Shown here: piece by piece, positions 9,897 through 19,780 of the stretch
How the letters are laid out: each line of letters begins with the position of its first letter
Position numbering within the stretch: position 1 is the first letter of the stretch
DNA from: Anaeramoeba flamelloides
Taxonomy: Eukaryota; Metamonada; Anaeramoebidae
Reading direction: 5' to 3'
Assembly: GCA_027625915.1 (NCBI GenBank)
Contig: JANTQA010000048.1
Span: 1,736,001 to 1,800,000, forward strand
DNA length: 64,000 nucleotides
The notes under the pieces: model-generated
The model's input: the letters and a program-made list of their open reading frames with translations, nothing else
What the model was told of the DNA's origin: nothing
The model's database searches: none
Program-made: the position numbers and the translations under genes

Positions 9897-12800
9897 TCAA
9901 AAAATCTTCTTGTTAAACTTTTTTCTTTAGAAATTCAACAATTAAAGAATCTATCATCCTTATTTTGAAAATTGTGATTCATTTTTTTTTAAGGTTTTGA
10001 TTTTCTTTTTTATAATATTTAAAATGTCTGACTTTTATATTTTTAGAATAATTTAAAAGTGAATTATGAATAAGATTTAATCATTAGTTGTTATTGGATA
10101 CTAAATGATATCTATACTTTTTTTTTTTTTTTTTCAATTTATTATTTTAGGCAAGCCACAATATTTAAAATATAGTTTAATTAATATATTTGGGCACTTT
10201 GTGCCCCAGTCCGGGGATGCGAAATCTCATATGAAACATAATAGTCGTTGATATTTTTTTATTTTTTTATTTTTTTTTTTTTTTTGGTTTTACTCAATAG
10301 GACTCATCACTAATTTTTTCTTTTGTACTGAAATTATTTAATATTTTGGAAAATTTGAAAAAACCAAGATAATCTGCAGTTAGGTTTACGTAAATCAAAA
10401 AAAATGTTGGAAAAATTGAGTAAAATTTGTTTTTGTACTTTCACTTTCAAAAAAAACTTTAAAATTCAATAAATAGTATATATATATATATATAATTTAT
10501 AAATATAAACTCCATTTCGTTCATGGATGCAACTGACCAAAAATGAAAAAATTATTTTTTTTTTTTTTAAGAATCAACCCTAATCTGAAGTTAAATATTT
10601 CTCTTATTTCTAAACAGTTGTATGTTGGTTGATTCTTCAAAAAAAAATGAATTTTTCATTTTTGGTTGGACATTTCTAGTGAAATGGAGTTTATAAAATT
10701 AAAATCTTTAGCCAGTTAATAACAAAAAAATAACGTAAACTTTGCCAATGAAAAATATAAATAAATTTTTATAAATCAATTTTGTGATGATCAGCAAAAT
10801 GATTTAAATTTACCTTATGGAAATTTTCTTAGCTTTGTTTGTGAACTTTCTTTTCTAAGGTCTTTAACAAGTTTCCTTTGGGACAGATACAAACAAACAA
10901 AAAAAATTGTGGAATCATTGGGTTAACCTTTGACCTTTTTTACCAACCCAATTCCCCTAAAATCTTTACCTGCTATCTTTATTTTTTGTTCTGTGTGAAT
11001 TATTTTTGTTGTGAGCAACATATTTATTGGTTTAAAGGAATGATGAGTTAAGAGATCCAATTAAAATTTATAATTTAGGTTTTTTTTTCAAAATTTTTGT
11101 TAATTTGGCACAATAACTTTTTTCACAATCCAAATTTCGAAATTTAACTTGAAAAGGTTTGAAAATAAAAATCCACATATGACGAGGCGGAACTTTAACC
11201 TTTATTTTAAAGTAATCTAGAGTTTAGTGTAAGGGTATCAATATACTTTGTAACAAAAGGAGGTGAAGTTTTCATAAGAGATTAAAAAAAAATTATCTTT
11301 TAAATATTGCCTTTCAATGTTTGAAAATTCAAAAAATTTTTTGATCAATAAAGGTTTTGAGGGATCTAATCACTAGCCATGTTTTAGTTCCTTGCACAAG
11401 AAGTAGTCTACCACAAAAAAAGGGCATTATGAAATTGCAGATCCTTTGAGAAAAAATTCAAAAAACAAAAAACAAAAAACAAAAATAAAAAGGATCCCAT
11501 TGGCAAAAAATTCAGTTAAAAAAAAGTTTAAAAGAAATCTCAATTCCAAAAATCCAAACCAAAAAAAAAAAAAAAGTAAATAAGAATTCTCAATTACAAA
11601 AATCTAAAAAACGAAGAAAAAATTACTTATTTCTTGATTTTAAATTTCCAAATGTTAAAATTTCTACAATTTGTTTCAAATTGTATTCTTTAAGAACACA
11701 ATCAATTTAATCCGATTCAATCTAATTTTATAGTTATTTTGCAACATTCTATATTTGACAAAGTAAGGATTTTGTTACATTCTTTCAATAAAAAGAACTC
11801 ATTTGAAAAATGAAAAAAAAATCTTCTTCTAATGAAAAAGTACCCAAGAGAGACACTTTGCAAACCATACAGCTGTTTTCAAAATTATAATTCAAAACGA
11901 TTTAAATTGGAAATTGTGTGTTGATCTTTGACTCTTTTTTAGAAAATTGTCTGAGTTTTTGATTGTTGGTTTTTGGAGATCAATCGTACATCATATTTTA
12001 GTTTTGAATTTAATTCTTATTAGGTAATCCAAAAATTGATAAAAAATTTTTTATCAATTTCAGAAAATTATTTTTAACCGTGTTGGCCCTAATAAAAAAA
12101 CTTTTTTATTACATGTTATAAACGTGTTGTAAAGATGTTATAAAGGTTTAAAGTGTTATAAAATTTTATAATAACAACTTTTATAACATAAATGTATGTT
12201 ATAAATTGTGTTTTAAAATTTTTAACATGTTATAAGCCTCTGTTATACAAATATTTTTTCAAAAAATATTGAAAAAATCATCATATAAAAGGAATTTTTG
12301 TTATAAAAACGTTATACAGATGTTATAAAAAATTTTTTTTATTAGGGTGACTGCCCCTGAAACATTTGATTTTAACTTTTTGAAAATGGGGTGTAATAAT
12401 AATTTCCTCTTTATTTTAAACACGGTTGTTGAAGGAAGATATTCTTAATCCAAAATTCAAATAAAATGTGTTCACAGAGCGCCTTTGTAGTGTTATTAGA
12501 TTCCACAATAGGATAGAAATACAATAAATAAGGCGGATTTTTGGGATCATCAAATCACGAGAAACAATATATACGCTGATGGTGTACAATGGGTAGACAC
12601 AACTTTAAAAAAGTGGTTTAAAATTGAGATCGTTGAAATTTCAAACAAAAGACAATTTTTAGATGATCTAAGAATGTGAAAATAATAAAACAAATATCAA
12701 ACTTTTGCAAATAGACTCACGCTAAAAACATGCATGCACTAAGACAACTCCCACAGTAAACACATTTTGAATAGTCAACCACTTGCTTTCCTTCTTTGTT

Positions 12801-13517
12801 TCTTGAAATTGCCTTCACGGGGCAACTTTCTTCACATGGGATTGATAGTTTAATAATGGCGTTCCAAGGGCAAGCAACAACACACCTCCCACAAGAAATA
12901 CACTCATGTTCGTTGATCCAAGCTTTAGCATTTTTTGTAATTGTAATTGCACCAACAGGGCACCCGTTTAAGCAAGGTTTTCCTAAGCAACCAGCACAAG
13001 CATCAGTAACTACAAAATTTTTCTTTTCGGTTTGTGTTACGTTTTGGTTTTCAAAGACAAAGTTAAAATTTATGGAAAGTACAAAAATCGTGGTTTTAGT
13101 GAGGGGAAAATCATGAAAAAAGAAAAAGAAACAGATTGTAAAACTAAATCTCCAAACCCGAATACACTTCTCGCAGGCAATTTCCATAATTGAAAAGATC
13201 GGTTCTTCGATTTTCTTCCGATCAAGGGCCTTTTTTGCATATTCTGAAAGTGTTGTCCATGTATCGAATTTTTCATTTTCAACAAACCCCAATGCAGACA
13301 TCACACGGTTTTTAAGTACTTCGTGTTCCTTATAAACACAGCACCGGATTGAGTCTTCAACCGGTGGAGCTAAAGTTCGTGGTAGCGAGTTGATTTGTTC
13401 AACAAGCTTGCCTGCTCGAAACAATCTTGCTACTTCAACAAGAATTTGCCGATGGTATTTTGTGGCTGAGTTGCCAATTAATTGAGGATCTAAAAATTTT
13501 TTAACCCAATGAGACAT
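6260..13517 (-). CDS. [FeFe]-hydrogenase, ferredoxin-domain type, four exons
   Basis: Iron-only hydrogenase; it reduces protons to H2 with electrons from ferredoxin. Exons as I read them: 13517-13158, 13022-12721, 7294-6960 and 6804-6260. They total 1542 nt, giving 513 residues. Exon 2 carries Cys motifs for 4Fe-4S clusters: CAGCLGKPCLNGCP, CISCGRCVVACP, CEESCP and CVYCGSCLSAC. The H-cluster ligands are all present: TSCC (303-304), PC (351), MAC (461) and GGC (465). The layout resembles the bacterial group B monomeric enzymes also found in anaerobic protists. The L1 motif has Trp where Pro is usual (TSCCWSF). A Lys-rich tail follows the L3 motif. There is no clear organelle presequence. The joins across the 5.4-kb intron (A-PVQKSQIIDV) and the 155-nt intron (HYTG-QLVREK) are frame-exact and align with family sequence. 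Confidence 0.92.
7491..7506. repeat. G16 homopolymer
   Basis: Sixteen consecutive G in a sequence that is otherwise strongly AT-rich. Transcribed as C-rich RNA in the hydrogenase intron. It is the longest G run in the window. Confidence 0.95.
7640..8260. repeat. Unclassified dispersed repeat (two copies)
   Basis: Two related stretches (about 7650-7870 and 8050-8260) share GACTCACTTTAGAATGTTA, then a pyrimidine-poor spacer, then CATTTTTTCTAATTT and a T/C-rich run. A third, more diverged copy lies at about 47990-48260. The T/C-rich part creates spurious Lys-rich frames on the minus strand. No ends or coding capacity could be assigned. Confidence 0.5.
8343..8923. mobile_element. TA-flanked inverted-repeat element (AACTACTTTC ends)
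   Basis: About 581 bp. The left end AACTACTTTCGAAAAATAAG plus GGCCC is mirrored by GGGCCCCTATTTTTGGAATT plus TAGTT at the right. Both sides are flanked by TA. The right flank passes directly into a TA microsatellite. Non-coding; probably a MITE-like remnant. Confidence 0.6.
8925..8969. repeat. TA microsatellite
   Basis: About 22 TA units between two inverted-repeat elements. Further TA arrays in the same intron lie at about 9857-9893 and 10477-10494. Confidence 0.9.
8971..9389. mobile_element. Inverted-repeat element (GGTATTTC...GTGGGGC ends)
   Basis: The left end GGTATTTCC then AAAAGTGGGGC is mirrored by GCCCCACTTTTCGG then GAAATACC at the right, an imperfect terminal inverted repeat of about 25-30 bp. 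The interior is AT-rich and non-coding. A target duplication is not clear. Confidence 0.5.
10508..10691. mobile_element. TA-flanked inverted-repeat MITE (AACTCCATTTC ends)
   Basis: A 184-bp foldback element. AACTCCATTTC at the left is mirrored by GAAATGGAGTT at the right. The inner arms also pair (CCAAAAATGAAAAA and GAATCAACC blocks). It is flanked by TA on both sides and lies in the hydrogenase intron. Confidence 0.65.
12087..12347. mobile_element. CCCTAATAAAA inverted-repeat element with GTTATAA repeats
   Basis: About 261 bp. CCCTAATAAAAAAA at the left is mirrored by TTTTTTTATTAGGG at the right. The interior contains at least eight GTTATAA or TTATAAC words in both orientations. Non-coding. 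No clear target duplication. Located in the 5' part of the hydrogenase intron. Confidence 0.5.
13023..13157 (-). other. 135-nt in-frame intron of hydrogenase gene
   Basis: The reading frame stays open here but encodes a hydrophobic, Phe-rich stretch absent from the family. Removing GTTTGG...GAAAAG joins CEKCIR to KNFVVTDAC, giving exactly the usual spacing between the two Cys motifs. Length is a multiple of three without stops, so retention would add 45 residues. The donor is weaker than others in the window. Confidence 0.65.
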
Positions 13518-13700
13518 GCTGTTTGATTTGAAGTTATAAAAATGTCGTTTCCCATATTTTTTTATTTATTATTTTTGCATTCCAACAGAGTTAAAGTAAT
13601 TTGAATAATATTTTCATTGGATTTAGATTTTGTACTTTTCTCATTTGAGATTTGTTATGTTAAATCTTGATTGGTTTGTTTTTTCTCAATTTTTTATTAA

Positions 13701-13869
13701 CTGATTTTTGAATTACAAATGGAAAAAATATTCAATTTCATTTTCCATTTCCTTTTTCAAATAGAGTTTTGAGAAATTGCAACCGACTTTTTTGGATATT
13801 CTCTTTTAATAATGAAAATTATGGAAAAGGAAGTGTAATTGCCTCTTCCATTAATAATTTCAATCCGAG
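13701..13869. mobile_element. CTGGTATTTGAA-family MITE, degenerate copy
   Basis: A diverged 169-bp relative of the elements at 54593 and 58949. It shares TTTGAATTACAAATGG, CCATTTCCTTTTTCAAATAG and GGAAAAGGAAGTG blocks. The ends are eroded (CTGATTTTTGAATT and AATTTCAATCCGAG). It lies about 180 bp upstream of the hydrogenase start. Confidence 0.5.
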
Positions 13870-14516
13870 TATTAAGTATTACATCAAGAGGAGTTTAAGC
13901 AGGGGACGTGTGGTGGAAACAGAATCAATTTGAAAAGACTTTTTTACTTTATCACTTTTTACTGATCTAAAAAAAGTTGAAAAACTTTATTTTTAACAAA
14001 TTGCTTTATTTTTACACTTCTTTTACATTTAAGGGATAATTGTAATAAAAAGAAGTTATAAATTAAAATGTGGTACTATTAAAGGTAAATTATATTGGTG
14101 TACTATAGTTCGAATGCCTTAAATAATTTGTCAGGTAAAAAAGAAATAAAACTAAATCTAACACTTTAGTTAAACGAAACCCTGCTAACTTGTTGTATGT
14201 ATTTAAAAATAAAAGCTTTATTTATTTTTTCTCGATGGCTTCTGAATTAAAGTCTCAAAGAAACCAGCAATAAACATAAAGCCTTTGTGTGTTGATTTCT
14301 GAAAGTTATTTTATGACAAAAGCAATTATACAAATCAAAAATAAATGAGAAAATTTTCACTCAAAAAAAAAAACGAAAATTTAAGATATTCCAAGTCCAT
14401 GAAAAACCTTAAATTTGATAAATAATGAAATACTAGAAAAAAATTTAAAGCATATTCAATTCAGAATTTAAAATTATCAATTACTTTACCTTCAATATCA
14501 ATTTTATCTTAAATTT

Positions 14517-15075
14517 AAAACTAAAATTCAAAATTTTCCACACACGTTACAACAGTTGAAAGAATCTCGAGAATACTATTTCATTCAAATGGGAAATAAT
14601 TTTTGATTTTTCTAAAAGAGGAAAATCATTTTTTTATCCGTTTCATTTTTTGTTTTGCTTTTCATTTTTTGCATTACGTAATCTGTTTCGTTCGATCAAT
14701 ATTTTTTTCAACGATTGATATAATGTTAAAGTTGAGTTCTTTGAAATAGAAGAACTCAAATAAAATTAATTGATGGATATATAACCATTTGATTGATCAA
14801 TAATCACAATGGAATTTTTACAAATTTAGCAATGCATTTTTTTGTTTTACCCTCTCCAAAATTTTTAACACACCCTTGATTTATTTATCTTGATAATTAT
14901 TTATTTTTTGTTTTGTGAGTATTTTAATTTATAAACATTTGTTTGTATTCCAATTAGTGAATGGTTTTAATTTGATATTTCTTCGAGAATGATTAAATAA
15001 GATTTTTTTTCAAAAAACAGAATTTTGGTACGTTAAAAATATTGAATTGGAGTTTACTTTTGTGTATAAGTGAAT
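14517..15075. repeat. Dispersed repeat Y, copy 1
   Basis: About 560 bp that match, in inverted orientation, a stretch at about 36690-37235 in the DHHC-gene intron. Shared words include ACGTAATCTGTTTCGTTCG, TGTTAAAGTTGAGTT, AGAACTCAAATAAAATTAAT and ATAATTATTTATTTTTTGTT. No open frame is conserved between copies, so this looks like a non-coding repeat. Type unknown. Confidence 0.6.
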
Positions 15076-15795
15076 CAATTTATTATTTCAAATTTGTAAC
15101 AATTTTTGAAATTGAGTTTACAATTTTTAAGATGATATGTTCAAAAAAAATATTTTTGGGCAAGAATTTGATTCTGTTTGGTACAATAAGAAAAGTATTG
15201 CTTTTACAAACCATGTATTTAATTCATACGGTACATGTTTTATTTTTTTGATCATTATAATAAATAATTATGAAAGTTAGTTCCTAAAACGATGTCGATT
15301 TAATTTAAATCTCTTTCATAAATTAAGAAATTAAAAATACTATCATAAATTTAAAATTGACATTCTCTATTAATTGAATCTATAATAATAATTTAATTTA
15401 CTTATAATAAAGTATTACCAGTAGATAAAAAAGAAAAGTTTCTGATCAGAATTTTATAAGTTATTTTTGAAGGTTTGGATATTGGTTGTATTTTTTTCTT
15501 TTTAATCCAAATACAAATTGTTTTTCGATGTATTTGAATCTCAAGACAATTCCACATAGAAGATCAAATTTTAGAACTTCATTTTTTTCTTAAAATTCCA
15601 TTTATGTCCAGTTCATATTTTCCATTTTTTATTGAATATTCTCATATTACTATTTTTACTAAAATTGTTTAATTTTTTTCATTTTTTAAAAAATTTTTAA
15701 TTTGTATGAATTGAAAAATATATAATAGATTCTGATTCAATCAGGACTAATAAATTATTTCATTTTAGTATTGTTGATTGGTGAATGGATCACTC
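15076..15795. other. Intergenic, no gene seen
   Basis: AT-rich spacer between repeat Y and the LINE insertion. A 69-residue plus-strand frame at 15042-15251 is hydrophobic, AT-driven and overlaps repeat Y. I do not regard it as a gene. Confidence 0.4.
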
Positions 15796-15811
15796 ACAAA
15801 GATGATTTTTT

Positions 15812-18094
15812 TTAAAGATATTCCAACCTTTCAAGAAGACTTTCTCCAATTCTTTTCTCGGCAGAATTTTAATTTAAATGAAGAAAATTTTATTTTATTT
15901 AAAAAAAAATATAAACAGAAAGAAAGAATAGTATTTGATATCAAACAAGATAAATTAAAAATTAATAATTTACTTTATAAATTGTTTGATAAAAATGAAA
16001 CTTTACATAAAATCAAAAAAATTAATGAATTAAATTACTTAAAATTACTTAATCAAATAAATGAAGAATATAATAAAAATAAAAACTTTTGGAAAACATT
16101 AAATAAAATAAGAGAAACTTCTACAAAAATGTTTTTAAATAATGAAACCATATTCACAGTGTATAACGATTTTGTAAAATCAATTAGTCAAAAACCTAAT
16201 ACAAATATAATTAATTATATTAAAAAATTTAAAATTAATAAAAATTCATTAAATCCAATTGACATAAAGGAAATTTTTGATCAAGATAAAATTAAAGAAA
16301 TAATCAAATTTCAAAAAAAATAAATCAGTTAAAGAATTTGACAAAATAAATCATTATAAGTTTATAAAAAAACCAACCAATTCAATATTTATTAAATTAT
16401 AATTATTTTATTAAAACAGTTCAAAATATTTTTTAAAATTGGATAACAGACGAAACTGAAAAAAGTATAAATTTTATTAAAAAAAAGAAATTTATTATTT
16501 ATTCATAAATCGGGGGATGAAGGCGAACCATTAAATTATCGACCTATCTCTATAAATCAATCTCTTCCAAGATTTTTTTTAAAATTAATATACATTGGAA
16601 TTCAAGACTCATGGGACTTGATTTCAAGAAAAACAATTTGGATTTAAAAAATATTTTGGAACAAGAATTGCTGTTTTAAATTTATTAAGAAAATTTAAAA
16701 AAATAAAAAATAAAAATAAAAATACAGAATACTTTGTAGTTACTATAGACATACAAAAATGTTTTGACTCTATACAACACTCGTTAATATATCAATCTAT
16801 TAAAAAATTTATCAAAAATGAAACAATTAAAAATTGGCTCTTGAGATATTACAAAAAAAGAAGGAATTGGAGTTTATCAAGGAGATCCCTTATCACCAAT
16901 TCTCTTCGCATTTATATCTCATTTCCTACTAGAAAAGTTAAAAACTTTAGCTGTTCATGTTCAAATGTATGCAGATGATCTTATTCTTCTTATGAAAGGG
17001 CCATTAATCTCTCTAAAAATTAATTTAGAAAGTATTTTTGAAATAATAAAAAGATTCGGGATGAACCCACATAATAAAAAAAACCAAATATAAAAAAGAA
17101 TTAAAAGATATCTTTTAATCTTTGGATTTGGTTAGAAAAAAACACGCATCTTGAATATAATTTCAAAAAAGTGGAAAAGTCCTTGGAAACACTTAATCGA
17201 TTGTTTCAACAAAATAAACTCAACAATGGAGTCAAAATAACTTCTTTCAAAGCTCTCATTTTAAGTCAACTTTATTATGGTCTTGAAATATTTGACTTGA
17301 AACAAAATGATTTTGAAAGAATTGATAGATTTATCAATAAAACAGTCACAAATTTCTTACAAATTAATATCCATTCACCTCGATTAATTTATAAAACTGA
17401 AGCAAAAATTGATCTCGCTAGATTAAAAATATACCGAAGAAAATATAAATTGATAGAAAAATTAGATTTCTTAAATTTAAAAAAAATTAAAAACAATACT
17501 AAATTTTCGAAAATTGGAAAATGAAAATATTAATTGGCACACTAAGGGATTAAAATTATTAGATTTAGAATTAAAAGTTTTTCGATTAACCGAATTGGAA
17601 AATTCACCTAGTTGGAAAGTTCAACAATATCTAAAAATTATAAAACAACAAAATTGCAATTTCAAACAACAAAAATATTTAAACTGGAAAGCTTCAAAAA
17701 CAATTCTAAAATTTCGAAATTTTACTAATTGTTTAAATAGGTACTCTTATGTAACAAGTAAAAATAAAAATAAAAATTGTGATTTATGTAAAGAAAAGTT
17801 AAATATTGATATCATTGAAGATTTCGATCATTTTTTATGGGACTGTCCGGCCTATAAAATAAATCGAAAAATCTGGACATCTGAATTTTTTGAAAAAATA
17901 AAAAAATTAATAATATCAGAGATATTATTAATAAAAAAGAATTCATCATATATATTATCATTAGTAAGTGATAATAAAATTTGTGATTCTTTAACAAAAT
18001 TTCTAAAAAAAAGTTTAGAAATTAGGGCACACAGGAGAAAAGCAATTTTCTCTCTTCAAAAATAAAAAAAAATAAAAAAAAAAAAAAAAAAAAA
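15812..18094 (+). mobile_element. 5'-truncated LINE (family 1) with 16-bp target duplication
   Basis: Non-LTR retrotransposon copy flanked by ACAAAGATGATTTTTT at 15796-15811 and 18095-18110, with an A-rich tail just before the right duplication. Coding traces in order: a Lys-rich linker (15812-16322), reverse-transcriptase motifs HKSGDEGEPLNYRPIS (near 16505), TIDIQKCFDSIQHSL (near 16745), YQGDPLSPILFAF (near 16880) and YADDLILLM (near 16970), then a thumb/C-terminal region and a Cys-His knuckle CDLC...DHFLWDCP (near 17780-17850). The endonuclease half is missing and several frame changes interrupt ORF2, so the copy is inactive. The short, clear duplications suggest a fairly recent insertion. 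Confidence 0.88.
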
Positions 18095-18110
18095 ACAAAG
18101 ATGATTTTTT

Positions 18111-19780
18111 ATGAAATCTAAAAAAAAAAACAAGAAGGACTTTATTAAAATTAAACTCTATTTCATGGAAAGTCAAGCCATAATGTAAAAATTCATTTTT
18201 TTAAAATTCAACAAAATTACGATTATTTGTGAATAATATAAATAATAAACTTCATATTAAAGTGTATGTTCAGAAACGGAATATTTTTGAAGAAAAAATA
18301 CAACCGTTCCAAGGTTATCATAAAATTTTAACTAAAATAAAATTGAGTTTTTTATTCTTATTTTCTATTTACAAAAAAATTGGAAATAAGAATAGAAAAC
18401 TCAATTGTATTTTTATTTAGAATTTTATTGTAGTCTTGGAAAGACATAATACCCAAATTTCTCAAAAATGGGGGTGCTTTCTTTATTTTTCAAATTTTTT
18501 GATCAAGATATTAGAAATAAGACTGTACAGTATATGCTGATTCACTTTGTATTAAAATTCGTGTTATTTTTATCTCACATATTAACAAATAAGAATAGAG
18601 TCAAAGTAAAAAACATTTGAAATATACATTCAGGAACACTTTCATGAAATAATGTTCGAATGAACTTTTAGGTATAAAAAAACTACAAGAAAAGCAAAAA
18701 AATTGAATTTGATAAAATAAACTCCCTTAAAAAATTTTTTCGAAAAAAAAAATGATAAAATTCAAATGTTTTTAATACCTTAAATTTTATTCAAACTTTA
18801 TACCTTAAAACTAATACTTGGGTTGATCCAAAAATGTTCTTTGTTTTTTTAATTAAAGAAATAATTTTTTAGAAATTTTGAATCTGTTCATAGTAAATTA
18901 GGATAATTAATTCAACTTAATTACCCACCATTGACTTTAATCCTATATTTATTTCAAGTTTTTTAACATATTTATTAAGTTGGTAATCTGAGAATTTATT
19001 GTAAAATTTTTAATTAAAAATCAAAAGATAAAATATATTTTTTAGTCAACAACAAGAAAAATAGTAAAAAATTACAAATCTTACGGAAAATAATTTTAAT
19101 TTTCCCAAAGATTCAAAGATATTTCACATTGTACTTTCCAATTATAATACACAAATTTTAAAATATTTTATTTTAATTTTATCACAAAAATCTAAATTAT
19201 TGCCATTTTATGTTTTTTTTTCCTGATAAAGTAAGACTAATCAGGTTTTATTCAGATTATCACAACAAATTTATTTCTAATATTGTGATAAACATTTTAT
19301 CATCAAAGTCTCTCAAAACACAACTTATAACTAAACATTTTTTTACTCTATTTCTTTTTTTATGTTTTATTTTTTTTAAAAAAATAGGACTATTGAATTT
19401 TTCATTTTACTTTTAAAGCTTTGACTTTGTTCAAATATTACAAAAAAAATAAGATTTTTTTAACAAAAAAAAAAACAAAATTAAAAATGTTAATTAAACC
19501 AATAAATTATTTTATTTTTCTTGAAAGTTGTTTTATTTCAAAAATAATCCCCCAACTCCCCCATTTGTCTTTAAAAATAATTTCAAAATTCTTATTGTCA
19601 ATTCTTTTATATTTATTTACAATAAAAAACTGTCTATAAAATTATTTTTGAAAATCTGAAAAAGCAAAATCATTGAAAATAAAAAGATGTTTAATAATTC
19701 TAATGTAATATTAATCATAATATAAATATAAGTTAAAATTTAAAAGATAAAAATTAAAATATGAAAAATAAAAATTTATC
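18111..19780. other. Intergenic, no gene seen
   Basis: AT-rich spacer between the LINE and the 3' end of the Pcf11 gene. Several 60-70 residue frames occur, rich in Phe, Ile, Lys and Leu; none resembles a known family. No inverted-repeat element found. Confidence 0.4.

Larger units (their letters stand above)
7295..12720 (-). other. 5.4-kb intron of hydrogenase gene
   Basis: Donor GTGAGT at 12720 and acceptor AAATAG ending at 7295. The intron splits an Ala codon (GC|T) right after the last ferredoxin-type cysteines. It is packed with repeats: a G16 run, unclassified dispersed repeats, three TA microsatellites and several inverted-repeat elements. No convincing nested gene was found. A 64-residue minus-strand frame at 9453-9647 is not recognised. 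Confidence 0.85.

Noticed and set aside
12796-13116. 106-residue plus-strand frame
   Set aside because: Lies opposite the ferredoxin-type exon of the hydrogenase and has no independent support.
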